Source of the DNA: DASUVJ01 sp036378995
Lineage (GTDB): Bacteria > Patescibacteriota > Saccharimonadia > Saccharimonadales > Saccharimonadaceae
Assembly (NCBI GenBank): GCA_036378995.1
Contig: DASUVJ010000030.1
Location: forward strand, 1-15,531
Reading direction: 5' to 3'
DNA length: 15,531 bases
Positions 7,620-12,841 of this stretch are shown one piece after another (position 1 is the stretch's first letter; each line of letters opens with the position of its first letter). A model generated the notes under the pieces. It saw nothing but the letters and a program-made list of their open reading frames with translations, was not told the DNA's origin and made no database searches. The position numbers and the translations under genes were made by a program.

Positions 7620-7686
7620 TAGCGCTCCCCTTTTCTTTGATACGTGTAATAAAAGGCTTGCCGCTAGCAGATTAACAAGTGTCTTC

Positions 7687-7695
7687 ATTATAGCA
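7687..7695 (-). promoter_or_regulatory. Extended -10 promoter of the Ig-domain gene (TGCTATAAT)
   Basis: A consensus extended -10 TGCTATAAT reads on the minus strand, with a weak TTGGCG (7712-7717) 19 bases upstream. It predicts a leader of about 60 bases ending in the AAGGGGAG ribosome-binding site. The hexamer overlaps the in-frame ATG at 7688, which supports the shorter gene model. Confidence 0.65.
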
Positions 7696-7720
7696 CGAGC
7701 GGATTAGTTATCGCCAAAAG

Positions 7721-8455
7721 CTACTTTTTAACGACAGGTTTTAGAAGATAAAAGCGTTCTTTGTTGCCGCGTGCGCCATGTACGTCGCTGTCGGCTTTAT
7801 CGACAATCATAAAGTGCGGCCGCACCCACGCCTCAAAGTCTTTGAGGATTTGTCGGCGAACCGTGTCATTTTTAATCACACCACTACTGCCGAGCTGTCC
7901 GCGCTGCGCCTCGAACTGCGGTTTTAACATTGCTGCAATGAGCGTGTTCGGACCGCTGAGGTTTTTAGCAAGGTGCGGCAGAATTTCGCGCAGCGAGATA
8001 AACGAGACGTCCATAACGATAATACCTGGCTTGTCATCCTCCAGATAAAAATCACGAATGTCTGTTTTTTCGTGCAGCTCCACGAGCGGATTAGCCCGAA
8101 GACTCGGATGTAACTGATCTGTTCCGACATCAACTGCATACACTTTTTTAGCACCGCGGCGCAACGCGTAATCCGTAAAACCACCCGTGCTGCTGCCGAC
8201 ATCAAGCACCGTCTTGCCTTCAAAATCAAGATGAAGCATCTCTGCGACACTCGCGAGCTTCAACCCGGCGCGGCTGACATATTGCTCCTTGGCGTTCAGC
8301 TTGATCTCGGCGTCGACCGGCACAAAATGCCCTGGCTTCGTAACTGTCTTGCCGTTTACTGTCACTTTGCCAAGTTTAACCCAGCTCTCGGCCTGCGAAC
8401 GACTGCTCGTAAGCCCGCGGGCTGTAAGCTCGATGTCTAATCGTTGTTTTGTCAT
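7721..8455 (-). CDS. tlyA: TlyA-family 2'-O-ribose rRNA methyltransferase (S4 + FtsJ domains)
   Basis: TlyA enzymes methylate cytidine 2'-OH groups in 23S rRNA and, for some members, 16S rRNA, in ribosome maturation. The 244 residues show an N-terminal S4 RNA-binding domain (about residues 5-62, with SRSQAESWVKLGKVTVNGK) and an FtsJ/RrmJ-like Rossmann methyltransferase domain. That domain carries SAM motif VLDVGSSTGGFTDYAL and candidate K-D-K-E catalytic residues in SRAGLKL, VMDVSF, MLKPQFE and KERFYLL. The start at 8455 overlaps the stop of the upstream peptidase by one base (TGATG), indicating translational coupling. A longer frame begins at 8590, but its extra 45 Cys-rich residues merely antisense-free overlap the peptidase C-terminus and match nothing in the family. 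Whether it modifies 16S as well as 23S cannot be told from sequence. Confidence 0.93.
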   Translation of the reverse strand: MTKQRLDIELTARGLTSSRSQAESWVKLGKVTVNGKTVTKPGHFVPVDAEIKLNAKEQYVSRAGLKLASVAEMLHLDFEGKTVLDVGSSTGGFTDYALRRGAKKVYAVDVGTDQLHPSLRANPLVELHEKTDIRDFYLEDDKPGIIVMDVSFISLREILPHLAKNLSGPNTLIAAMLKPQFEAQRGQLGSSGVIKNDTVRRQILKDFEAWVRPHFMIVDKADSDVHGARGNKERFYLLKPVVKK

Positions 8456-10170
8456 CAGGGGTACATTATCCTCTCGAGTTCTCTGGTAATTTGGGCAATA
8501 CGGGCATACGATTGACCGCGCGTCATAATCGCAACAACATAGGTACCCTTTGGATGGTGAACAATAGCCGCATCGTGGACGTAATCCCACAAAAATCCGA
8601 CCTTATCTTGGGCCCACCCCGCCGTGCCGGTGGGAATACCATAGCGGTACAATTGCCGGCCCATCTTTTCCAGTAGTATATCACGGTTTGTCCCGCTCAC
8701 CAGGGTGCCGTCGTTAAGTCCGATCATATATTTAGCAAGGTCGGCGGCCGATGTGTGGTTTGCTGGATGCGCCGTAAACGACGTCGCCTGACTGAATCCG
8801 CGGGCATAGGCAAAATCATTTATATACTGGCGGCCAAACTGCGCAATCCAACTTTCGGCGCAGGGATTAGTTGATGGGACGATAGTCCGCTCGAAACACC
8901 CCTCCACGGTCGTATCGAGCATAGAATCACCCCAGTGAATCTCACCCTTGTTGATCTTGTCAAAAAGCACCAGGGAGACAAACAGCTTGTAGGTACTCGC
9001 TGACGGCATACTGTCCCCCGCCCGGCCATTTGCAACCCAACGCTCACCATCGAGCTGCGTCAGCGAAATATGCACGTCTTGAATGCTCGTGACATAATCA
9101 ACGTACGCCTGAAGTCCTTTTTGACTGGAACTATAGCGACGGTTGTTCACAATAGCCGATGCGACCGGCTGCATTTTTATCGTTAATTCACGCGATGCAG
9201 CCTGATCCATGACGGCGTGTTTTAATCCGTCGATGAGCTCGCTCGTTACGATTTCCTGGCCCTGGCTGCCGTCTTGCCGTGCCGTCTCCTGGCCGTCAAG
9301 CAGATTCACGTTCGTCACGCCCGGGTCGGTTTTTACTTTATTGTTCAGGTCTTCCACGTATGCGGCCACCCTGCCGTCATCAATCGTCAACTGCACAGAA
9401 CCGTTCTCCAGTGTTTGGATCGTCAACCAGGAGGCGATCATATGCGCGTCGGGTTCGAACGTTTGCCCTGCTGGGCCGCTGATGGATATTTTACGCGCGA
9501 TCGCCGTCTCCGCTTGCTGGCGCACTGGAGCAATGTCACCGTCACTGCGCTTTGGCTCGATCTTTTTTGTGCTGAGCGCAATATCCGACTGACCGAAGGC
9601 AAACTTTGCCGTCGATAACTGCGACATGACTTCTTTTTCGTCGACGCTTGCCCCTGGCCTCGCATCTGTCACGACGAGTTCGCCTTTTTCAATCGCAAGA
9701 CGCGCATCCTCGGCGGGCTTTAGCAATTTTTTTGCTAGCTCGGTAGCAGCCTTCTCGAGCTGTGGCTGGTCAAAATAAACATCCAACGTCTCGACATTCG
9801 GCTGTTTTACAAGCAATGAGAACGGTACTAGGCGCTGCCATAACGGATAGTCCGTCAGCCGCTCCACCATGCGATCGGTATTTGGTGTGGCGCCCGTTTT
9901 TATCAGGCTGATTTTCTCTGTTTTGCTGCCGGCTTTGAGCTCAACGTTGGCGCCAAGAAACTTCTTTTGGATCGACGCCGCGATGTCGTTATGCGGCACG
10001 CGCGCGACCGACTCGCCAGCAAGGCGCGCAAATGGCAGGCCTTGTTTTTGCGGATACCACAACTGCACCCCTATGACCGCAGCAACAAAGACACCTGCCG
10101 TTATTTTCAGTAGTTTTTGATGTCTGATGATCCATGCGCGCACCAATACTTGGCGCTTAGGCGTCTTCAT
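8455..10170 (-). CDS. Membrane-anchored serine hydrolase, class A beta-lactamase/DD-peptidase fold, with N-terminal wall-binding-like repeats
   Basis: The 571-residue protein has a basic N-terminus and one membrane helix (about residues 20-39), placing the rest outside. Residues about 50-310 contain two PG_binding_4-like units of the kind seen with VanW and L,D-transpeptidases, for example RLAIEKGELVVTDARPGASVD. The C-terminal domain (about 345-571) carries serine-acyltransferase motifs in order: S392-T-Y-K395, S433-T-N435 and K523-V-G525. These correspond to SxxK, SxN and KTG, the last altered. It therefore probably acts on peptidoglycan peptides as a carboxy- or endopeptidase, or is a beta-lactamase; sequence does not decide. 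Two Cys (425, 437) flank the SxN motif and could form a disulphide. Its ATG lies six bases after an extended -10, suggesting leaderless expression. tlyA follows with a one-base overlap. Confidence 0.88.
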   Translation of the reverse strand: MKTPKRQVLVRAWIIRHQKLLKITAGVFVAAVIGVQLWYPQKQGLPFARLAGESVARVPHNDIAASIQKKFLGANVELKAGSKTEKISLIKTGATPNTDRMVERLTDYPLWQRLVPFSLLVKQPNVETLDVYFDQPQLEKAATELAKKLLKPAEDARLAIEKGELVVTDARPGASVDEKEVMSQLSTAKFAFGQSDIALSTKKIEPKRSDGDIAPVRQQAETAIARKISISGPAGQTFEPDAHMIASWLTIQTLENGSVQLTIDDGRVAAYVEDLNNKVKTDPGVTNVNLLDGQETARQDGSQGQEIVTSELIDGLKHAVMDQAASRELTIKMQPVASAIVNNRRYSSSQKGLQAYVDYVTSIQDVHISLTQLDGERWVANGRAGDSMPSASTYKLFVSLVLFDKINKGEIHWGDSMLDTTVEGCFERTIVPSTNPCAESWIAQFGRQYINDFAYARGFSQATSFTAHPANHTSAADLAKYMIGLNDGTLVSGTNRDILLEKMGRQLYRYGIPTGTAGWAQDKVGFLWDYVHDAAIVHHPKGTYVVAIMTRGQSYARIAQITRELERIMYP

Positions 10171-10176
10171 GGATCT

Positions 10177-10185
10177 ATTTTACCA
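10177..10185 (-). promoter_or_regulatory. Extended -10 promoter giving a leaderless peptidase transcript (TGGTAAAAT)
   Basis: TGGTAAAAT reads on the minus strand; its hexamer ends six bases before the ATG at 10170, so transcription would begin at or beside the start codon. No Shine-Dalgarno is present and no good -35 is seen. Any upstream contact region lies in the 3' end of efp. Confidence 0.55.
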
Positions 10186-10196
10186 CTAGCGGGATA

Positions 10197-10757
10197 CTAT
10201 TTCTTGCGTTCGCGGTATTCACCGGTCGCGGTATCAACCGAAATGACGTCACCGGTCTTAATAAAGGCAGGAACTTTGATCGTAAGGCCAGTCTCAAGCG
10301 TCGCGTCCTTCAGAACGCTGCTGGTCGTGTCACCCTTTACGACATCTTCTGCGTAGGTAACTTCTAGGTAAAGATTCTTCGGAAGCTCAACATTGATTAC
10401 GCGCTCGCCAAAGAACTGCAGATTCAGGCTATCGCCCTCTTTAAGGTAGTTCGCTGCCGTATCAACGGTGTCGGCAGGCAGCTGGAACTGCTCGAACGTC
10501 TCTGGATCCATAAAGAAGAAGTCGGTGCCATCGCTGTAAAGATACTGAACGGTCTTGTTCGATACTTCCGCACGCTCGATCTTGTCCTGACCCTTAAAGG
10601 TCTTAGGAATAACACTGCCATCGATAAGGTTTTTAAGCTTAACGTTAACAATACTACCGCCACGGCCCATAACTTTTTGGGAATATTCGGTAACGCGGTA
10701 TGGCTTGCCGTCAATCTGGCAAACGGTACCCTTTTTAAGATCAGTTGGCTGGTACAT
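10197..10757 (-). CDS. efp: Elongation factor P
   Basis: EF-P binds between the ribosomal P and E sites and relieves stalling at consecutive prolines. The 186 residues show the usual three-domain architecture: an N-terminal KOW-like barrel (about 1-65), a central OB domain (about 66-128) with VQYLYSDGTDFFFMDPETFEQ, and a C-terminal OB domain ending GDVISVDTATGEYRERKK, close to the classical signature. The start is firm: AGGAG lies six bases before the ATG. The oddity is the loop that contacts tRNA: where most EF-Ps read PGKG, this one reads MGRG with Arg at position 32, so the Lys modifications of EpmA/B type or aminopentanol type cannot apply. It lies between a hairpin after rpsR and the peptidase gene. 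Confidence 0.96.
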   Translation of the reverse strand: MYQPTDLKKGTVCQIDGKPYRVTEYSQKVMGRGGSIVNVKLKNLIDGSVIPKTFKGQDKIERAEVSNKTVQYLYSDGTDFFFMDPETFEQFQLPADTVDTAANYLKEGDSLNLQFFGERVINVELPKNLYLEVTYAEDVVKGDTTSSVLKDATLETGLTIKVPAFIKTGDVISVDTATGEYRERKK

Positions 10758-10792
10758 GATTTCTCCTATGGTTTATTGTTTAGAAATGCTTG

Positions 10793-10818
10793 GCAGCGCA
10801 CCAGGTTCGGTGCGCTGC
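10793..10818 (-). terminator. Strong GC-rich hairpin between rpsR and efp (weak terminator or processing site)
   Basis: A perfect 10-bp stem (GCAGCGCACC with GGTGCGCTGC) encloses a six-base loop. On the minus strand it is followed by CAAGCATTTCT rather than a clean T run, so full termination is uncertain. No clear efp promoter is visible downstream, which favours partial read-through or transcript processing and 3'-end protection of the rpsF-ssb-rpsR message. Confidence 0.5.
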
Positions 10819-10831
10819 AGAGTTCTCTAAA

Positions 10832-11032
10832 CTAGTTAGATGTAACGAATGGAAGCAGTGCAAGGTGACGTGCACGCTTGATAGCTACTGCGAGCTGGCG
10901 CTGCTGCTTTGCAGACAGGCCGGTCTTTGAGATTGGCTCGATTTGGCCGTATACGTTGATGAAACGCTGCAGTGTTTTGACGTCTTTGTAGTCAAAGTAT
11001 ACTGGAGTGTCTTTCTTGAATCGCTTTGTCAT
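10832..11032 (-). CDS. rpsR: 30S ribosomal protein S18
   Basis: S18 binds 16S rRNA as a heterodimer with S6 on the platform of the small subunit. The 66 residues contain the family core: FDYKDVKTLQRFINVYGQI, then RTG-type SKTGLSAKQQRQLAVAIKRAR and HLALLPF near the end. The start is set at the ATG at 11032, giving the usual short basic beginning MTKRFKKDTP; a TTG at 11047 would add five residues with no family support. The ATG has no normal Shine-Dalgarno and follows a predicted base-paired leader, so translation may be controlled by RNA structure or by coupling. It is the third gene of the classical rpsF-ssb-rpsR cluster. Confidence 0.95.
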   Translation of the reverse strand: MTKRFKKDTPVYFDYKDVKTLQRFINVYGQIEPISKTGLSAKQQRQLAVAIKRARHLALLPFVTSN

Positions 11033-11042
11033 AACTATTTCG

Positions 11043-11132
11043 CCCAAGGGGCTTATGAGACAAACCTGCGGTTTTTCTCATCGCGCCGAGAATGAAGTAA
11101 ATTCATTCGTCGAGCTGCTCTTTTCCCTTGAG
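11043..11132 (-). ncRNA. Structured RNA leader of rpsR (candidate autoregulatory element)
   Basis: The 122-base gap between ssb and rpsR can fold on the minus strand into three helices. P1 pairs CTCAAGGG (11125-11132) with CCCTTGGG (11043-11050), 8 bp with one G-U. P2 (11087-11112) pairs GAATGAA with TTCATTC over a five-base loop, extended by CGA/TCG across a single bulged base. P3 (11055-11081) pairs ATGAGA/TCTCAT, one A-G mismatch, then AAACC/GGTTT with a GCA triloop, exposing CCG at its tip. The 3' strand of P1 lies ten bases before the rpsR ATG, where a ribosome would load. S6-S18 autoregulation through a CCG-containing leader is known for rpsF in many bacteria; whether this is related is unknown. 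Pairing is by eye, without energies or covariation. Confidence 0.5.
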
Positions 11133-11154
11133 ACTCTCCTTTCTTAAGAAGTTA

Positions 11155-11604
11155 TTAAAATGGAATTTCGCTTAGGTCGATTGGTTTATCGTCGATGTCT
11201 TCGATAACCACGTCGTTAGATTTCTTGTTAGAAGAAGGGCCGCTTTGCTGGTAGCCACCTGCTCCGCCGGCGTTGTCGCCGCCGTTAGGGCCGTCAAGGA
11301 AGGTAACGTCGGTCGCAACAACTTCTACCTTGCTGCGCTTTTTACCGGTTTCCTTGTCGTCCCAACTGTCCTGGCGAAGGCGTCCCTGCACGAGGCAGCG
11401 GCGTCCCTTTGACAGATACTGGCTCACCAGCTCGCCGAGCTTTTCCCACGCGGTAACGTCGAAAAAGTCAGCCTGGTCTTCCTGGCCGCCGCGATCAACC
11501 GCAATGCTGAAGCTAGTGATAGTCTTGCCGGTCGTTGTCGTCCGGACTTCAGGGTCGCGCGTAAGACGCCCCATCAGGATTACTTGGTTGATGCTCTTAG
11601 CCAT
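11155..11604 (-). CDS. ssb: Single-stranded DNA-binding protein
   Basis: SSB coats single-stranded DNA during replication, repair and recombination and recruits partners through its tail. The 149 residues show the OB fold (about 1-108) with SINQVILMGRLTRDPEVRTT, a central FFDVTAWEKLGELVSQYLSKGRRCLVQGRL and the VEVVATDVTFLD strand. A Gly/Gln/Asn-rich linker (about 109-130) follows, and the acidic tip DDKPIDLSEIPF ends in the conserved Pro-Phe that binds partner proteins. AGGGG lies eight bases before the ATG, overlapping the end of rpsF eleven bases away. Its place between rpsF and rpsR is the classic arrangement, linking replication-protein supply to ribosome synthesis. Confidence 0.96.
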   Translation of the reverse strand: MAKSINQVILMGRLTRDPEVRTTTTGKTITSFSIAVDRGGQEDQADFFDVTAWEKLGELVSQYLSKGRRCLVQGRLRQDSWDDKETGKKRSKVEVVATDVTFLDGPNGGDNAGGAGGYQQSGPSSNKKSNDVVIEDIDDKPIDLSEIPF

Positions 11605-11615
11605 GGATGTTTCCC

Positions 11616-11963
11616 CTATTCTTCGTTAGTTTCGCTAGTCTTAGCGTTCGCTTTTGCTTCTTCGAGGGCTTTGCGTCCCTTTTCGTCTACCGTGACAAGC
11701 AAGTAGCGCAGTACTTCGTCAGTGATGTTCAGCGTGTTGCTGATCTTCAGCGGTGCGTCTGCTGGAAGTTTGACGTCCATGTACACATAAACGGCGAAGT
11801 CTTCACGGTTGATGCGGTACGCAAGCTTCTTTTTACCCCAGTTGTCTTCGCTGGTAATTTCACCGCCAGCGTTGGTGATAATATCGCGAACTTTCGCGAG
11901 TGGAGCATCGAGGTCAACCTCGAGGTCCGGGTGGATAAGAACGGTTAGTTCGTATTCCTTCAT
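11616..11963 (-). CDS. rpsF: 30S ribosomal protein S6
   Basis: S6 pairs with S18 and binds the central domain of 16S rRNA. The 115 residues begin MKEYELTVLIHPDLEVD and include the RNA-contacting WGKKKLAYRIN segment (about 42-52) and the last strand VLRYLLVTVDE. An Ala/Glu/Thr-rich acidic tail of about 20 residues follows, as in many S6 proteins. The ribosome-binding site GAGGAGG lies about seven bases before the ATG. It is the first gene of rpsF-ssb-rpsR, preceded by a TATAAT promoter and a leader hairpin. Confidence 0.95.
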   Translation of the reverse strand: MKEYELTVLIHPDLEVDLDAPLAKVRDIITNAGGEITSEDNWGKKKLAYRINREDFAVYVYMDVKLPADAPLKISNTLNITDEVLRYLLVTVDEKGRKALEEAKANAKTSETNEE

Positions 11964-11992
11964 AGTGTTCCTCCTCTGGAATCCTATTGGAT

Positions 11993-12013
11993 GCTTGCAC
12001 TAATCATGCAAGC
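11993..12013 (-). promoter_or_regulatory. Hairpin in the rpsF 5' leader
   Basis: A perfect 7-bp inverted repeat (GCTTGCA / TGCAAGC) with a seven-base loop lies inside the predicted rpsF leader. Just downstream, short pairings ATCC/GGAT and TTCC/GGAA could partly mask the GAGGAGG ribosome-binding site. This suggests leader-based control of the operon, but the loop lacks the CCG expected for the known S6-S18 motif. Confidence 0.5.
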
Positions 12014-12032
12014 CGAGTTAATAACAGTAGTA

Positions 12033-12038
12033 ATTATA
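12033..12038 (-). promoter_or_regulatory. Probable -10 box (TATAAT) of the rpsF-ssb-rpsR promoter
   Basis: A perfect TATAAT on the minus strand gives a predicted leader of about 62 bases containing the hairpin. No convincing -35 is seen 16-18 bases upstream, where the end of the hydrolase gene lies. Confidence 0.5.
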
Positions 12039-12058
12039 CACAATAACTGTGGAAAAAG

Positions 12059-12754
12059 CTAGAGGTCGGCAGCAAATGCCGCGACAGTTTTGGCTACCTC
12101 GTCCGCATGGTTAATCATCGATAAGTGCCCGCCGTGGATCTCGGTCGTTTTGGCATTTAAGCGCTCCGCCATCGAACGCTGGAAATCGGCCGTAAATTCA
12201 CGATCATCCGTCAGTACGACATAATGCGCCTTGCCCGTATAGGGCTTGCCCGAGATACCCGTCGTATACAGCGCGCGAGCCTCGGGCGTGAAGTTCTTTA
12301 CGATTACATCGGATTGCTCGGTTGTAAGGCTGCTACAAAGGCTTTTGCGAATAGATGATTCCGGCACTGCCGTTCCTGCGAGGCGCATTACCAACCCAAG
12401 TACTGTGCGCTGTGGCTGTGGCAAGCACGACAAAAACGACTCACCGGGACGCGGAATAGTCGCCCCTGCTCCTATGATGCCGATGACGCGCTTACCTAAA
12501 AGCTGCGCCAGCTGCATCATAACCACGCCGCCAATCGAATGGCCAACGAGAATAATCTTTTTAGGCGGAAACGCTTCGATCTGATTCATCGCCTCATCGA
12601 CGTAGTCCTTAAACGTCAGCTTCAGTGCCGCCTTACTGCCGCGCTCGGGCGCCTCGATCGCAAGTGTCGGGGCATCAATTTTGACCCGGACATCGTCCCA
12701 AATTGATGCACTAAGCCCTGCGCCGCTAATAAAAACGAAGCCCGTATTTTTCAT
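12059..12754 (-). CDS. Alpha/beta-hydrolase (AB_hydrolase-type esterase-like protein)
   Basis: This 231-residue cytoplasmic protein has the alpha/beta-hydrolase core. FVFISGAGLSASIWDDV forms the first strand and oxyanion region, GHSIGG carries nucleophile Ser73, and the acid is probably Asp183 or Asp184 in VLTDDREFT. The catalytic base is His210 in HGGHLSMINHADEV. The order and spacing are those of small salicylate/methyl-esterase-like members of the superfamily. The usual oxyanion HG dipeptide is replaced by SG at residues 10-11. AGGAG sits seven bases before the ATG, supporting the start. No substrate can be named. It follows ftsK by 87 bases and precedes rpsF. Confidence 0.87.
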   Translation of the reverse strand: MKNTGFVFISGAGLSASIWDDVRVKIDAPTLAIEAPERGSKAALKLTFKDYVDEAMNQIEAFPPKKIILVGHSIGGVVMMQLAQLLGKRVIGIIGAGATIPRPGESFLSCLPQPQRTVLGLVMRLAGTAVPESSIRKSLCSSLTTEQSDVIVKNFTPEARALYTTGISGKPYTGKAHYVVLTDDREFTADFQRSMAERLNAKTTEIHGGHLSMINHADEVAKTVAAFAADL

Positions 12755-12780
12755 GATTTTCTCCTGTCGTTATCTATTCC

Positions 12781-12795
12781 CCCGAGTATATCGGG
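12781..12795 (-). promoter_or_regulatory. Small inverted repeat around a -10-like TATACT upstream of the hydrolase
   Basis: CCCGA and TCGGG flank a five-base centre between ftsK and the hydrolase. On the minus strand TATACT (12785-12790) overlaps it and would give a leader of about 25 bases with the AGGAG site. It could be a promoter, an operator or a weak terminator; evidence is thin. Confidence 0.25.
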
Positions 12796-12841
12796 TCATG
12801 TAAATAAAATCACGGATAAATCTTTATGGCCTAATATGTTT

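Noticed and set aside
7620..7688. Longer Ig-domain protein from the ATG at 7688
   Set aside because: The ATG is part of the TGCTATAAT promoter; 7619 has an excellent ribosome-binding site and a clean signal peptide.
8456..8590. 45-residue Cys-rich N-terminal extension of tlyA
   Set aside because: It overlaps the peptidase C-terminus in another frame and lies before a typical TlyA start coupled by TGATG.
9209..9592. 127-codon plus-strand frame inside the peptidase gene
   Set aside because: Antisense shadow; the minus-strand frame has membrane, repeat and active-site motifs.
11053..11106. 17-codon upstream open frame within the rpsR leader
   Set aside because: Its ATG lies in a predicted stem and has no ribosome-binding site at a usable distance; not enough to call a leader peptide.
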